Shown here: piece by piece, positions 50,193 through 60,474 of the stretch
How the letters are laid out: each line of letters opens with the position of its first letter
How positions within the stretch are numbered: the stretch's first letter is position 1
Source: Halanaerobium congolense
Lineage (GTDB): Bacteria > Bacillota > Halanaerobiia > Halanaerobiales > Halanaerobiaceae
NCBI RefSeq assembly: GCF_004366375.1
Contig: NZ_SOEF01000016.1
Location: 1-63,675 of the forward strand
Reading direction: 5' to 3'
DNA: 63,675 nucleotides
Notes under the pieces: model-generated
Database searches by the model: none
The model's input: only the letters and a program-made list of their open reading frames with translations
Told to the model about the DNA's origin: nothing
Translations under genes and position numbers: made by a program

Positions 50193-52824
50193 TTTCCTTC
50201 ACCTCATAATCTTCTTTATCTCTCCAATTTTTTCCTATTTGAAGATCAACTAGTAAAGGCACATCAAGCTCTGCAGTATTTTCCATCTTTTCTTTGATTA
50301 ATTTTGCTGCTTCATCTAAATCAGATTTATTTACTTCAAATACCAGCTCATCATGGACTTGTAGTAAAATATTTAAATCAAAATCAGTCTCTTTTAGGGC
50401 ATCATAAACATCAAGCATTGATTTTTTCATTATATCTGCAGCTGTTCCCTGAATTGGTGTGTTAACAGCTGTTCTTTCAGCAAAAGAACGACGGTGATAA
50501 TTGCTGCTGTTAATTTCTGGAATATAACGGCGGCGTCCAAACATAGTTTCTGCATAACCACATTCTTTAACTTTTTTTATAATCTGATCCATATACTCTT
50601 TTACACCAGAAAATCTTTCAAAGTATTTGTCGATATATGCCTGTGCTTCTTCAACTGGAATATCTAAATCCTGACTCAAGCCATAAGAACTCATTCCATA
50701 AGCAATACCAAAATTAATTACCTTGGCATGGCGTCTTAAATTTGGTGAAACTTCGTCTGGGCCAACTTCGAAAACTTCTGCTGCAGTTTCAGTATGAATA
50801 TCAGCTCCAGAATTAAATGCTTCTTGTAATTTCTCATCACCACTAAGATGAGCAAACACTCTAAGCTCGATTTGGGAATAGTCAACAGCCAATAAAAGCA
50901 TATCTTCACTGGAAGGAATAAAAGCTTTTCTTATTTCCCGTCCTTCTTCAGTTCTAATTGGTATGTTTTGTAAATTTGGATTCGTACTGCTTAGACGTCC
51001 AGTTGCTGTTACCATTTGATTAAAAGAAGTATGGATTTTGCCACTTTCGTCATTAATTAAAGGTGGTAGAGAATCAATATAAGTTGACTTTAGTTTTGCA
51101 AGTTCTCTATATTCTGAGATCAAAGGAATAATTTCATGTTTTCCTTCTAGCTTTTCTAGAACATTTGCATTTGTTGAATACCCGGTTTTAGTTCTTTTAA
51201 TAACAGGTAAACCTAATTTTTCAAATAATATTTCTCCCAGCTGTTTGGGAGAATTTAGATTAAATTTTTCTCCGGCCAGAGCATGAACTTTATCTACTAT
51301 AATATCCAATCTTTTGCCAAGACGCTCCGACAGTAAATTAAGCCATTCTTTATCAACTTTAACCCCATTAAATTCCATTCTAGCTAAAACCTTAATTAAG
51401 GGTAGTTCTATTTCTTGATATAATTTTAATAAATCATCTTTTTTTAATTTAGATATCAGTTTATCTTGTAATTCAAATAACCTGGACAGCATTACTGCCT
51501 TTTTATTATCTTCTGCTAACTGTTCAAAAGATATAGTTAATTCCTGACTAAAAACTTCTTCTAATTCTGGTAGTGAGGAAGATGGCTGCAGTAAATAAAA
51601 GGCAAGTAGTGGTTCAAATTTAATATTGATAAGCTCAATTTGATGATTTAATAAAGCTAAAGCTGTTTCTTTACCACTAATTATAAGCTTTTCGATTTTT
51701 TCTGATTCAAAAATTTCTTTAACTACTGCATCAATTTTGTGTGCTGGTTGATATGAATATATATTATTTTCATCTTTTATAGAAAATAATATGGTCTGAA
51801 TTTCACCATCGATTGCTTTAGTTTTTTCTTTTAATTTTATCGAGATACCGATTTTTCCAACTTTAACTGCTTTTTCTTTAAATTCTTCTAAGCTTTCACT
51901 TAATTCCACTATCTCTAAATCATCAAAACTAAGCTCTTTTTTAAAATCAAAGCGGTCCAAAAGCGAAGTGAAACCAAGTTTTTTAAACTGCTCTGCTGCT
52001 TCTTGATCATCATAAAGATCAAGTCGACATTTATCAAAATCAATATCTACAGGAACATCCCGTTTAATTTTACCTAATTTATAACTCATTCTTGCCTGAT
52101 CAGCATATTTATGAAGATTTTCTTTTCTTTTCTTACCAGAAACCTGATCAATATTGGCCAAAATTTCTTCCATAGATCCAAATTCTTTTAATAGTTTCAG
52201 GGCAGTCTTTTTGCCAATTCCAGGTACACCAGGAATATTATCAGAGCTGTCACCCATCAAACCCTTGCGGTCAATTAATTTTTCAGGAGTAAGTTCATAT
52301 TTCTCCATTACCTTATCTAAATCAAATTTTACTAGATCAGATATTCCTTTGCGGGTATATAAAACATTGACATCTTCTGAAACTAACTGCAGCGCATCTC
52401 TATCTCCAGTTACTATATAAACTTTATAACCTTTTTCTTCCGCTTTTTTGGAAAGAGTTCCCAATAAATCATCAGCCTCATAACCTTCTTGAGCCAGCAT
52501 CGGTATTTTCAATTTTTCTATTGTCTGCTGCAGCAGCGGTATTTGGGGAACCAGTTCTTCGGGCATTTTTTTTCTGTTTCCTTTGTAATCTTCATATTCT
52601 TCATGCCTAAAGGTCGGTGCTTTTTTATCAAAAGTTATAATCATTCGGTCTGGATTCCATTCATCATTAAGACTAAAAAGCATTCTGATAAATCCAAAGA
52701 CTGCATTTGTATATTCTCCCTCATCATTTGTCAGTAGTGGTAAAGCATAAAATGCACGATGAGTTAAACTATGCCCGTCTAGTAGAAAAAGTGTTTTTTT
52801 CTCCTCGGTTTCTGTTTTTGACAA
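50185..52824 (-). CDS. polA: DNA polymerase I
   Basis: An 879-residue Pol I with an N-terminal 5' nuclease (about 1-290, LFLLDGHSLTHRAFYALP, GYEADDLLG, GDSSDNIPGVPGIGKKTA) and a C-terminal polymerase. Motif A is DYSQIELRVFAHLSG, motif B is RRHAKVINFGIAYG, and motif C is QVHDELVFEV. The middle 3'-5' exonuclease domain (about 300-465) is degenerate: the metal-binding DxE motif is replaced by GISIKLKEKT. Proofreading is therefore probably absent, as in B. subtilis and Thermus Pol I. It acts in repair and Okazaki fragment processing. Confidence 0.96.
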   Translation of the reverse strand: MSKTETEEKKTLFLLDGHSLTHRAFYALPLLTNDEGEYTNAVFGFIRMLFSLNDEWNPDRMIITFDKKAPTFRHEEYEDYKGNRKKMPEELVPQIPLLQQTIEKLKIPMLAQEGYEADDLLGTLSKKAEEKGYKVYIVTGDRDALQLVSEDVNVLYTRKGISDLVKFDLDKVMEKYELTPEKLIDRKGLMGDSSDNIPGVPGIGKKTALKLLKEFGSMEEILANIDQVSGKKRKENLHKYADQARMSYKLGKIKRDVPVDIDFDKCRLDLYDDQEAAEQFKKLGFTSLLDRFDFKKELSFDDLEIVELSESLEEFKEKAVKVGKIGISIKLKEKTKAIDGEIQTILFSIKDENNIYSYQPAHKIDAVVKEIFESEKIEKLIISGKETALALLNHQIELINIKFEPLLAFYLLQPSSSLPELEEVFSQELTISFEQLAEDNKKAVMLSRLFELQDKLISKLKKDDLLKLYQEIELPLIKVLARMEFNGVKVDKEWLNLLSERLGKRLDIIVDKVHALAGEKFNLNSPKQLGEILFEKLGLPVIKRTKTGYSTNANVLEKLEGKHEIIPLISEYRELAKLKSTYIDSLPPLINDESGKIHTSFNQMVTATGRLSSTNPNLQNIPIRTEEGREIRKAFIPSSEDMLLLAVDYSQIELRVFAHLSGDEKLQEAFNSGADIHTETAAEVFEVGPDEVSPNLRRHAKVINFGIAYGMSSYGLSQDLDIPVEEAQAYIDKYFERFSGVKEYMDQIIKKVKECGYAETMFGRRRYIPEINSSNYHRRSFAERTAVNTPIQGTAADIMKKSMLDVYDALKETDFDLNILLQVHDELVFEVNKSDLDEAAKLIKEKMENTAELDVPLLVDLQIGKNWRDKEDYEVKENA

Positions 52825-52875
52825 AATAAATCATCTCCCATGAAATTTATTCGTGTTATCTAAAATTAATTATAT

Positions 52876-54261
52876 TTATTTTTCTTTTAGCGGTAATTTA
52901 ACAATAAATTTCGTTCCTTCTTTTTCGCTGCTTTCAATCTCTATGGTGCCATTATAGCTATCGATAATTTGTTTAGCAATAGCTAAACCAAGACCAGAAC
53001 CTTTGTTGCTTTTTCTGGATCTAGATTTATCAGCCTGATAAAAACGGTCAAATATAAAAGGTAAATCTGACTGGGAAATTCCTGGGCCATCATCTGCAAT
53101 AGAGAAAAAAAAGTTTTCTTTATCCAGTCTACCCAATTTTATCTTAATCTTCCCATTTTTAGCTGTAAATTTAACAGCATTATCCAAGAAAATTCTAAAA
53201 AGCTGTTTAAATAAATTAGGGTCACCATAAAATTCTATTTCAGCATCATCTTCAAAAATTAAAGTTATATCTGACTCCATGACTTTAAATTCTTTTATTA
53301 TTTCCTCAACTAAATTATTGAAATCAAAAAGATTTTCTTCTTTTTTTAGTTCACTATCATCACCACGAGCTAAAAGAAGTAAGTTTTCCATTAATTTTTT
53401 CATGTTATCAGTTTCTTTTTTTATCGCATCTATTGCCTCATCTCTTACATCTTCTTTCTCTTTACCCCAGCGATCAAGCAGATCAACATAACCTTTAATA
53501 ACTGAAATAGGGGTTCTTAACTCATGTGAAGCGTCAGATACGAATTGTTTCTGTCTTTTAAAAGATTTTTCCAGTCTATCTAACATAGAATTAAATGTTA
53601 AGGCCAATTTTTTTAATTCATCATCAGGACCACTTACTTCAAGCCTTCGTCCTAAATCACTTGAACTAATTTTTCTTGCTGCCTCAGTCACTTTATTAAT
53701 TGGGGAAAGCATCTTCCTAGTAGTAAAATACCCTAAAAAAACTGAAATTAATGCCCCAATTCCAGCAGCAAAAGTTAATACTATTATTAAAAAATCAAGA
53801 AAATTCTTTTCAAAAGTAATGTCCCTTACGACCTGCAGATAACCCCGAGAAAAAACAAATTTATTAACAGGTATTGTTTTTACAGCCATGATTTTATTTC
53901 CGGATCTGAATTCTTCTATCTCAAGACTAAATGGAATATCCATATTCTCTAAATACTTTGACTGGGCATTTACTTTTCCATCCTTGTCTAATACTCGAAA
54001 AAATATATTTTCTTCACTTCGACTTATCTGCTGTAATATATCTGTTTCAAAAAAATTAACAGGGTCTCCTATCCCGGAAAATTGAGATAAAACCAATTCA
54101 CTAGTATTATTTATGCTTTTTTGAATATTATCATCTATAAAACTAGAAAGAAAAAAATAAATTGATAGATTAACTAAAAACAGGAGCATCATAAACATAA
54201 AAGCATAAAGTATAGTTATCTTCCAGGATATTTTGCTCTTTTTACTGAAAAAATCAAACAT
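52876..54261 (-). CDS. membrane sensor histidine kinase
   Basis: A 461-residue HPK1-type kinase. Two membrane helices (about 17-37 and 155-178) flank an extracytoplasmic sensor of about 115 residues. A HAMP domain (about 180-235), the H-box FVSDASHELRTPISVIKGYVDLL, the N-box FRIFLDNAVKFTAKNG and the G-boxes IADDGPGIS and GSGLGLAIAKQII follow. The gene overlaps the response regulator gene by 8 bp. The layout resembles CssS/ArlS/YkoH-type kinases. The signal is unknown, but htrA just upstream hints at envelope or protein stress. Confidence 0.93.
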   Translation of the reverse strand: MFDFFSKKSKISWKITILYAFMFMMLLFLVNLSIYFFLSSFIDDNIQKSINNTSELVLSQFSGIGDPVNFFETDILQQISRSEENIFFRVLDKDGKVNAQSKYLENMDIPFSLEIEEFRSGNKIMAVKTIPVNKFVFSRGYLQVVRDITFEKNFLDFLIIVLTFAAGIGALISVFLGYFTTRKMLSPINKVTEAARKISSSDLGRRLEVSGPDDELKKLALTFNSMLDRLEKSFKRQKQFVSDASHELRTPISVIKGYVDLLDRWGKEKEDVRDEAIDAIKKETDNMKKLMENLLLLARGDDSELKKEENLFDFNNLVEEIIKEFKVMESDITLIFEDDAEIEFYGDPNLFKQLFRIFLDNAVKFTAKNGKIKIKLGRLDKENFFFSIADDGPGISQSDLPFIFDRFYQADKSRSRKSNKGSGLGLAIAKQIIDSYNGTIEIESSEKEGTKFIVKLPLKEK

Positions 54262-54943
54262 GTTTATCTGACCTCAATACATAGCCAACCCCTCTTACAG
54301 TATGTATTAATTTTTGTTCATATGGATCATCAATTTTACTGCGTAAATAACGGATATAGACATCAACTATATTTGTTTCTCCTGTATAATCATAACCCCA
54401 GACATTATTTAATAACTTATCCCTGGTTACAACTATACCTTCATTTCTAATCAAATATACTAAAAGATCATATTCCTTTTTGGTTAGTTCAATTTCTTCT
54501 CCAGCCCTTTTTACAATATGGGCATCCAGATTAACTTCTACATCAGCTGTTTTTAAAATATTATCTGATTCTACATTACCCTCATCTCTTCTCAAATGAG
54601 CTCTGATTCTAGCTAATAATTCTTCAATTTCAAACGGCTTAGTTAAATAATCATCAGCCCCGGTATCTAAACCTTCCACCTTATCTTCTAACTCAGATTT
54701 TGCAGTTAACATAATAATTGGTATATCTGAAAATTTTCTGATTCTTTTACAGACTTCTAAACCATTCTGGCCCGGAAGCATTATATCTAATAATAATAAA
54801 TCAAATTTTTTTTCTTTTAAAATATTTATACCATCATATCCGTTGTCAAATTTTTTAACTTGATAACCTTCATGTTCAAGCTCTAATTCCACAAACCTTG
54901 CAATTTGTGAATCATCTTCTATCAATAATATTTTTTTATCCAA
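54254..54943 (-). CDS. OmpR/PhoB family response regulator
   Basis: A 229-residue response regulator with a receiver domain (IEDDSQIAR acidic pocket, phospho-acceptor Asp in LLLLDIMLPGQNG, Lys in LTKPFEIEELLARI) and a winged-helix DNA-binding domain (LTKKEYDLLVYLIRNEGIVVTRDKLLNNVWGYDY, then VDVYIRYLRSKID). I start at TTG 54943 (LDKKILLIEDD), 8 nt after GAGGGG. The ATG at 54961 lies upstream of that ribosome site. It probably acts with the following kinase gene and may regulate htrA. Confidence 0.93.
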   Translation of the reverse strand: MDKKILLIEDDSQIARFVELELEHEGYQVKKFDNGYDGINILKEKKFDLLLLDIMLPGQNGLEVCKRIRKFSDIPIIMLTAKSELEDKVEGLDTGADDYLTKPFEIEELLARIRAHLRRDEGNVESDNILKTADVEVNLDAHIVKRAGEEIELTKKEYDLLVYLIRNEGIVVTRDKLLNNVWGYDYTGETNIVDVYIRYLRSKIDDPYEQKLIHTVRGVGYVLRSDKHV

Positions 54944-54992
54944 TTTAGTCACCCCTCTCATTATATCAAGAATTTACTAAAAATTAAACATT

Positions 54993-55020
54993 AAAACCGG
55001 GCTTTTAAAAGCCCGGTTTT
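54993..55020 (-). terminator. terminator of htrA
   Basis: A perfect 28-bp palindrome (AAAACCGGGCTTTT and its complement) lies 18 bp past the htrA stop. U runs occur on both sides. The response regulator gene begins 50 bp downstream and so needs its own promoter or read-through. Confidence 0.9.
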
Positions 55021-55038
55021 ATAAAACTGTATTTTTAT

Positions 55039-56190
55039 TTAAAGATCATTTGGTTTATCTCCAATTCGACCGAATATCATCCTACTTTGTCCGTTTCTTA
55101 TAACTTTAAACATTATTTTGTCTCCAACTTCTTTATTTTTAATTAATTCACTTACATCAGAAGTAGATTTAACGGTTTTTTGATCAATCTCTTTAATTAT
55201 ATCATATGCTTTAAGTCCCGCCTTTTCAGCTGGACTATCTTTATAAACTTCAATAATTACTACACCTTTTTGATCATTTAAATTAAAATATTCCTGTACT
55301 TCTTTTGTTATTTCACTAAAAGCAATTCCAAGCCAAGGTCTAGTAACTTTTCCAGTGTTTTGAAGTTCAGTAACAATACCCTTTATCTCATTAATTGGTA
55401 TTGCAAAACCAATTCCTTGACCTGCTCTTGACACAGCGGTATTGATACCAATAACCGCTCCTTTGTTATTAAGCAGGGGCCCACCGCTGTTTCCAGGATT
55501 TATTGCTGCATCAAGCTGTATCAAATTTTGATAGGTCCTAACCTGTCTATTCTCTGTTGGAATCTGAATTGGTCGCCCGAGAGCACTAATAACTCCTACT
55601 GTAACAGTGTGTTCAAAGCCTAACGGATTTCCAATTGCAATTGCCCAATCTCCAGGTCTAATTTTATCAGAATTACCCATTTTTAAAGGACTAAGTTTTT
55701 GATCTATTTTTTCAGTATTTATTTTTAAAATTGCCAAATCAAGGCTGAAATCTGACCAGGAAACTTCCGCTGAAACTGCTTCTTCAACACCATTAATTGA
55801 AACTTCTATTTTATCCGCACCATCAATAACATGTTGATTAGTAACTATATATCCATCTTTGGAAACTATAAAACCAGAACCAAAGCCCTTTCTTTCTCGA
55901 GGCTGCTGTTCTGGCATTTGAAACTGATCCCCAAAAAAGAATCTGAAATATGGATCATTAAACATCTCTGGCATCTGCTGACCGCCGGAGGTCTTTACTG
56001 TAGAAGTAACTTTTACAACACCATTATCAACTTTTTCGGCAATATCTGCAAAATGATTTGTTTGATAAATATTCTGAGATGAATTTTTCTGAGCAAATAC
56101 TGTAGGAACTATAGTCATCATTAAAGAAATCACAATTAAAACTAATAATGTTTTTTTAAATAAATTTTTATTTTTCTTCACCTTTAACAC
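55039..56190 (-). CDS. htrA: HtrA/DegP-type serine protease
   Basis: A 383-residue envelope protease and chaperone with an N-terminal membrane anchor or signal (about 13-34). The trypsin-like domain has His in VTNQHVI, Asp in DFSLDLAILKI and Ser in NPGNSGGPLLN. One C-terminal PDZ domain (about 290-375, GVVIIEVYKDSPAEKAGLKAYDIIKEI) follows. The surface loop SGGQQMPEMFNDPYFRFFFGDQ is the usual LA-loop region. It degrades misfolded exported proteins. Position next to a two-component system recalls CssRS-controlled htrA in Bacillus. Confidence 0.95.
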   Translation of the reverse strand: MLKVKKNKNLFKKTLLVLIVISLMMTIVPTVFAQKNSSQNIYQTNHFADIAEKVDNGVVKVTSTVKTSGGQQMPEMFNDPYFRFFFGDQFQMPEQQPRERKGFGSGFIVSKDGYIVTNQHVIDGADKIEVSINGVEEAVSAEVSWSDFSLDLAILKINTEKIDQKLSPLKMGNSDKIRPGDWAIAIGNPLGFEHTVTVGVISALGRPIQIPTENRQVRTYQNLIQLDAAINPGNSGGPLLNNKGAVIGINTAVSRAGQGIGFAIPINEIKGIVTELQNTGKVTRPWLGIAFSEITKEVQEYFNLNDQKGVVIIEVYKDSPAEKAGLKAYDIIKEIDQKTVKSTSDVSELIKNKEVGDKIMFKVIRNGQSRMIFGRIGDKPNDL

Positions 56191-56442
56191 CCTCTTTTTA
56201 GATTTTTATTAAGTTTAAATTACTCAAAACAATTATTATTCCCCATTGCAATGGGGAATAATTTAAATATCTCAAGGAGGAAATTTTTCTCTATTTTGAG
56301 TTACGGCTTTTATAAAAGCTCAAAAATAACTGCAGTATTAACCAAAATTATTTAATTACAATATATCTTATTTCAGGCTACATTTAAAATATAACAGAAA
56401 AAAATTAAAGAATAATTAAGCAAAAATTAAATTTAGATTAAA
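56191..56442. other. 252-bp gap with a 28-bp palindrome
   Basis: The gap between gpmA and htrA holds a perfect palindrome, ATTATTCCCCATTG and its complement, at 56235-56262, and a partly paired TTTTGAG/CTCAAAA hairpin near 56296-56327 that may end gpmA transcription. AAGGAGG at 56274-56280 is not followed by a gene. The htrA promoter must lie here, and the palindrome could be its operator. Confidence 0.5.
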
Positions 56443-57183
56443 TTACTTTTTTGCTTGATTTTTAACTTTATTCATCTCTTTTTCAATTTCTTCTTGATCT
56501 CCCAAATAATATTTATTTTGAACATTCATTTTTTCATCAAACTCATAAACTAGTGGTCTTCCAGTCGGAATATTAAGTGAAGAAATATCTTCATCAGAAA
56601 TATTATCTAAATGTTTTACAAGTGCTCTTAAACTATTACCATGAGCAGATACTATTATTTTTTTCCCCTTTTCCATCTGAGGTACAATTTCATTTTCCCA
56701 ATAAGGCATTACTCTTTCAATGGTCATTTTTAAACTTTCGCCAGTTGGAAGTTCTTCCTCGGTTAATTCAGCATATTTTTCCTCATTACCTGGATAACGT
56801 TCATCAGCTTTATCTAAAGCAGGTGGTGGCGTATCAAAACTACGCCTCCAGATATGAACTTGTTCCGCCCCTTCTTTTTCAGCAGTTTCTGATTTGTTTA
56901 AGCCCTGTAAAGCTCCATAATGTCTTTCATTTAATTTCCAGGATTTGATTACTGGTATCCAATGCAAATCCATAATATCTAAAATAATATTCAAGGTTTT
57001 AGTAGCTCTTTTTAAATAGGAAGTATAAGCTAAATCAAAAGTAAATCCTTCTTCTTTGAGTAATTTTCCTGCTTCTTCTGCTTCTTTAAATCCCTGTTCA
57101 CTTAAATCAACATCTGTCCAGCCGGTAAATTTATTAGCTAGATTCCATTCGCTTTCCCCATGTCTGACCAATACGATTTTCAT
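56443..57183 (-). CDS. gpmA: 2,3-bisphosphoglycerate-dependent phosphoglycerate mutase
   Basis: A 246-residue mutase that interconverts 3- and 2-phosphoglycerate in glycolysis. The phosphohistidine lies in [10 protein letters not shown]. Substrate-contact motifs include [28 protein letters not shown] and [15 protein letters not shown]. The length is normal for the bacterial dimeric type. The start is ATG 57183 behind GAGGTGG, with a TTG one codon earlier. It is monocistronic. Confidence 0.96.
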   Translation of the reverse strand: MKIVLVRHGESEWNLANKFTGWTDVDLSEQGFKEAEEAGKLLKEEGFTFDLAYTSYLKRATKTLNIILDIMDLHWIPVIKSWKLNERHYGALQGLNKSETAEKEGAEQVHIWRRSFDTPPPALDKADERYPGNEEKYAELTEEELPTGESLKMTIERVMPYWENEIVPQMEKGKKIIVSAHGNSLRALVKHLDNISDEDISSLNIPTGRPLVYEFDEKMNVQNKYYLGDQEEIEKEMNKVKNQAKK

Positions 57184-57285
57184 CAAACCACCTCTTCATA
57201 TTTTTTGATTTATGTTCATTTTCAAAATTTCTACTCTTTAATTATAACACTTTATATCTAAAATTATATTAATCAATTAACAAGT

Positions 57286-60200
57286 TTAAACATCCATAAA
57301 TTCACTTTCAATTTGCCAGTCTGATGTAATTTCTGCTGCAAGAAGATTTTTATATTTCTCAAGCTGTTTGGAGTTTCTATAACTACCACTTTTGTAATCA
57401 ATTATTTTGATTTTTTTCTGATCTCTATTTACCAGAAGTCTATCAATTCGATAATATTTTTCTTCTTTTTCAATATTCTCTTTTAATAAATATTCATTAA
57501 AAACCTGATAGTTTTCAGAAAATATTTCTGAATTAGTTGTCATAAAGCTTTCTGCTTTTTTGATTACAGCCTTAATTTTTTTCTCTCCCAGTAAGTTACC
57601 ATATTTGCTTTTCAGCAGTTTTTCAGCAGATACTCTCTCCTCTTTAGTATTATACTTAATATTTTCTAGATAATAATGGAGCGCCAATCCTTCCAATTTA
57701 CTTGCTGAAATTTTTAAGCTGCTGCTCTGTTTTTTAAAGTATGAATATTTTTCCTCATTCTTGTCACTTTTAGCTGAGCGTTTTTTCTGTTTTAAGTATT
57801 TATTAAGTGGATGTAATTTAAAACTCTCATCTAATTGTTCCGCTTCAGACTTGAGATGGGTTCCTGAGCTTTCTTTTTCTAAAAGATCTATTAAATTATA
57901 GCCCTTTACAGCATTCAAAAGCATCTTTTCATAATAATCATAGCTGCTGCCAGCCCACATTAAATCCTGATCTGGCTTTATTTTTCGAGGTGCCTTAACA
58001 TATAAATGAAGATCATGTTCTGCTCTGCTTAAAGCCACATAAAGATTATTAATTTCTTCCATTTCTTCTTTTTTTTCAACCTGCTCCTTAAAATCATAGT
58101 CCAGCCAATCTAAAATGGAGAGATACTGATCCTGAATAAATAAATAATTATTTAGCTGCTCATAATTCTGATCAAAGTCAAGGTAAAAATTGATTCCTCC
58201 ACGACTGTTACCACTCCTCCTACCTGGGTTCCAATAGTAATATTCTACAGCAAAGGAAAGTCCTTTTGACTGGTGGATTGTCATCAAACTAACTGCATCC
58301 TTATTTTCCACCTTCTGCTGTTTTAATTCTTCACTATCACGATTTTCAGATAAATAGTTAAGCAGCTCTTGTAAAGAAGAAAATGAATTTAATATTTTAA
58401 AAAATGAGTAGAGATTTTTTAAAGTTAAACTGTTATTCTGGGCAAGCTGCAGAAGCTTAGTTTTTTGGTAAATAAAATTTACTATTTCCTGATAATTTCC
58501 ATTAATTATCATCTTGATTTTTTTAAAGGTTTTAATTAAATTTATTTCATTATTCGTCCGTAGTTGATTATCTAATTCCTGAAGCAGCTCAATATTTTTC
58601 TCAGAATTAATTTCATAGTTTTCACTAAAATATTCTTTGACAATCTGCTGATTTTTTATAATTAATTTCAAGCTCTGATTATCAAGTCTAAACAAATCAC
58701 TGCGCAAAAACTTTAAAAGAGAATAAAAATCTCTGTAAGCAGCAAAATATAAAAAGTTATAAATTGCTCGAGGCAGAGCTGCATCTAGCAGCGAATTCCT
58801 GTTTTCTAAAATGTAGGGTACTCCCGCTGCATCCAGACTTTCTACAATTGTATTCAGCTCACTTGAAGTTCGGGCCAGCACATTTACTTTCCCATAATCA
58901 TCTGCATATTTCTGTTTAATATCAGCAGCTATCTCAGCTGGAAGATCTTCTTTAATTTTGCTGTTCAATACTTTTATGTATTCCTGTTTTTCTTCTTCTA
59001 ACTTTTCAAAGGTTTTAGTATTAGTATTATAAAAAGCAGAACTCCCCCCATAAATAACCTCAGTTAAACCAGACCGACTAGAATTAGCTTTAACAGAATG
59101 ATACTCCCAGTCAGCATCATTTTGGTCAAAGAAATTATTTAAAAAGTTTATTATATTTTGATCACTACGATAACAGCATTCCAGCCTTTCAGTTTCAGCT
59201 CCAATAATCTCCTCTAGAGAGGCAAATAACTTCTTTTCTCCTCCCCTCCAGCCATAAATAGACTGTTTTTCATCTCCAACAGCAATAAACTTTCCAGCCT
59301 TTTTAATCAAAGGTCTCAAAATTTTCCACTGCAGAATACTGGTGTCCTGAAATTCATCAATAAAAAGTGCCTTATATTCTCCCCCCAAGAGATCAAGCAG
59401 ATAAGTGCTTGGCTCTCCATCTTTAAGCAGGCCAATTTCTTCATCTTTTAAGTATTTAAAAGTATAATTGCTGATATCTGAGTGAGTGAATTTAGCTGTT
59501 TTGAATTTCAAGTCTTCATAAATGCTTAAAACCAGTTCAGCAAAATTAATTATTTCTTTTTCAGCCGGAATTACCTCCTGATTGTAAACTGCTGCAGCCA
59601 GTTTTTCTCTAAATAGTTGATACTCATACTCTAATTTTTCCTTTAAGTCAGCAGTTTTTTTAGCCCGCAGTTTATTGCCGCTCCAGTAGCTGTTATTTAA
59701 TAAATAATTTCTTCTCTGATAAATAAACTGTTCTTTTTCCTTGACTGAACTGAGTTCGGGGTACTGTTCAAAAAATGGACGTCCATCTTTAACAAAATAG
59801 GCAGAACTAAATTCCTCACCTCGTAATTCTGCTACTTTTTTTAGAGTTTGATAACCTGCTTCAAATAAAGGAACTATCTCAGCCTGTGGCAGTTCTGACT
59901 TAGTTTCTGCTTTTATAAGCATAAATTTCCAGGCATTATTAACTATATCTTTGATAAAACTTAAGTATGGATCTAAATCCCGAGCACTATTAGACTCCAA
60001 AAATTTCTGCATTCTCAGAAAATAATTTTCATTATTTAAAATTATTTTCAATAACTCTTCAATAATCTCCTGATTCTGACTTTCGTCAATAATTTGATAA
60101 TTGTATAAAGAAAGGTAAGGAGCTATTCCTTTACTGAAAATTTGGTTTGTGAAAGCATCAATAGTATATATTTTTATATCTTCATCGTTTAAAATCATTT

Positions 60201-60474
60201 TTCGGTAAATGAGTTCCAATTTTTGTTTATCAACTTCCAGTTCGGGATAAATATTTTTTAATGAACTAATAATATTTTTCTTTTCGGGATTATTATTAAT
60301 AATTGCTCTTAAATGCTCCAGTATTCTATTTTTAATTTCTGCAGTTGCTTTTTTGGTAAAGGTCATTACTATAATCTCAGAAAAATCTATATCTTTTAAA
60401 AGTGCAGCCAGGTATTCTAAAGATAATCTGTAGGTTTTACCTGTACCTGCACTGGCTTTAATTACCTTCTTCAT
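57286..60474 (-). CDS. addA: AddA-like UvrD-family helicase-nuclease
   Basis: A 1062-residue SF1 helicase with a C-terminal nuclease domain, the AddA-type subunit of a double-strand-break resection complex. Walker A is ASAGTGKTYRLS at about residues 8-19. MTFTKKATAEIKNRI is motif Ia, LFIDEFQDTSILQWKIL is Walker B, and AVGDEKQSIYGWRGG is motif III. The nuclease motif IKIIDYKSGSY lies near the end. It is shorter than B. subtilis AddA (1232) and divergent in the middle. Its start overlaps the end of the AddB-like gene by 17 bp. Confidence 0.88.
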   Translation of the reverse strand: MKKVIKASAGTGKTYRLSLEYLAALLKDIDFSEIIVMTFTKKATAEIKNRILEHLRAIINNNPEKKNIISSLKNIYPELEVDKQKLELIYRKMILNDEDIKIYTIDAFTNQIFSKGIAPYLSLYNYQIIDESQNQEIIEELLKIILNNENYFLRMQKFLESNSARDLDPYLSFIKDIVNNAWKFMLIKAETKSELPQAEIVPLFEAGYQTLKKVAELRGEEFSSAYFVKDGRPFFEQYPELSSVKEKEQFIYQRRNYLLNNSYWSGNKLRAKKTADLKEKLEYEYQLFREKLAAAVYNQEVIPAEKEIINFAELVLSIYEDLKFKTAKFTHSDISNYTFKYLKDEEIGLLKDGEPSTYLLDLLGGEYKALFIDEFQDTSILQWKILRPLIKKAGKFIAVGDEKQSIYGWRGGEKKLFASLEEIIGAETERLECCYRSDQNIINFLNNFFDQNDADWEYHSVKANSSRSGLTEVIYGGSSAFYNTNTKTFEKLEEEKQEYIKVLNSKIKEDLPAEIAADIKQKYADDYGKVNVLARTSSELNTIVESLDAAGVPYILENRNSLLDAALPRAIYNFLYFAAYRDFYSLLKFLRSDLFRLDNQSLKLIIKNQQIVKEYFSENYEINSEKNIELLQELDNQLRTNNEINLIKTFKKIKMIINGNYQEIVNFIYQKTKLLQLAQNNSLTLKNLYSFFKILNSFSSLQELLNYLSENRDSEELKQQKVENKDAVSLMTIHQSKGLSFAVEYYYWNPGRRSGNSRGGINFYLDFDQNYEQLNNYLFIQDQYLSILDWLDYDFKEQVEKKEEMEEINNLYVALSRAEHDLHLYVKAPRKIKPDQDLMWAGSSYDYYEKMLLNAVKGYNLIDLLEKESSGTHLKSEAEQLDESFKLHPLNKYLKQKKRSAKSDKNEEKYSYFKKQSSSLKISASKLEGLALHYYLENIKYNTKEERVSAEKLLKSKYGNLLGEKKIKAVIKKAESFMTTNSEIFSENYQVFNEYLLKENIEKEEKYYRIDRLLVNRDQKKIKIIDYKSGSYRNSKQLEKYKNLLAAEITSDWQIESEFMDV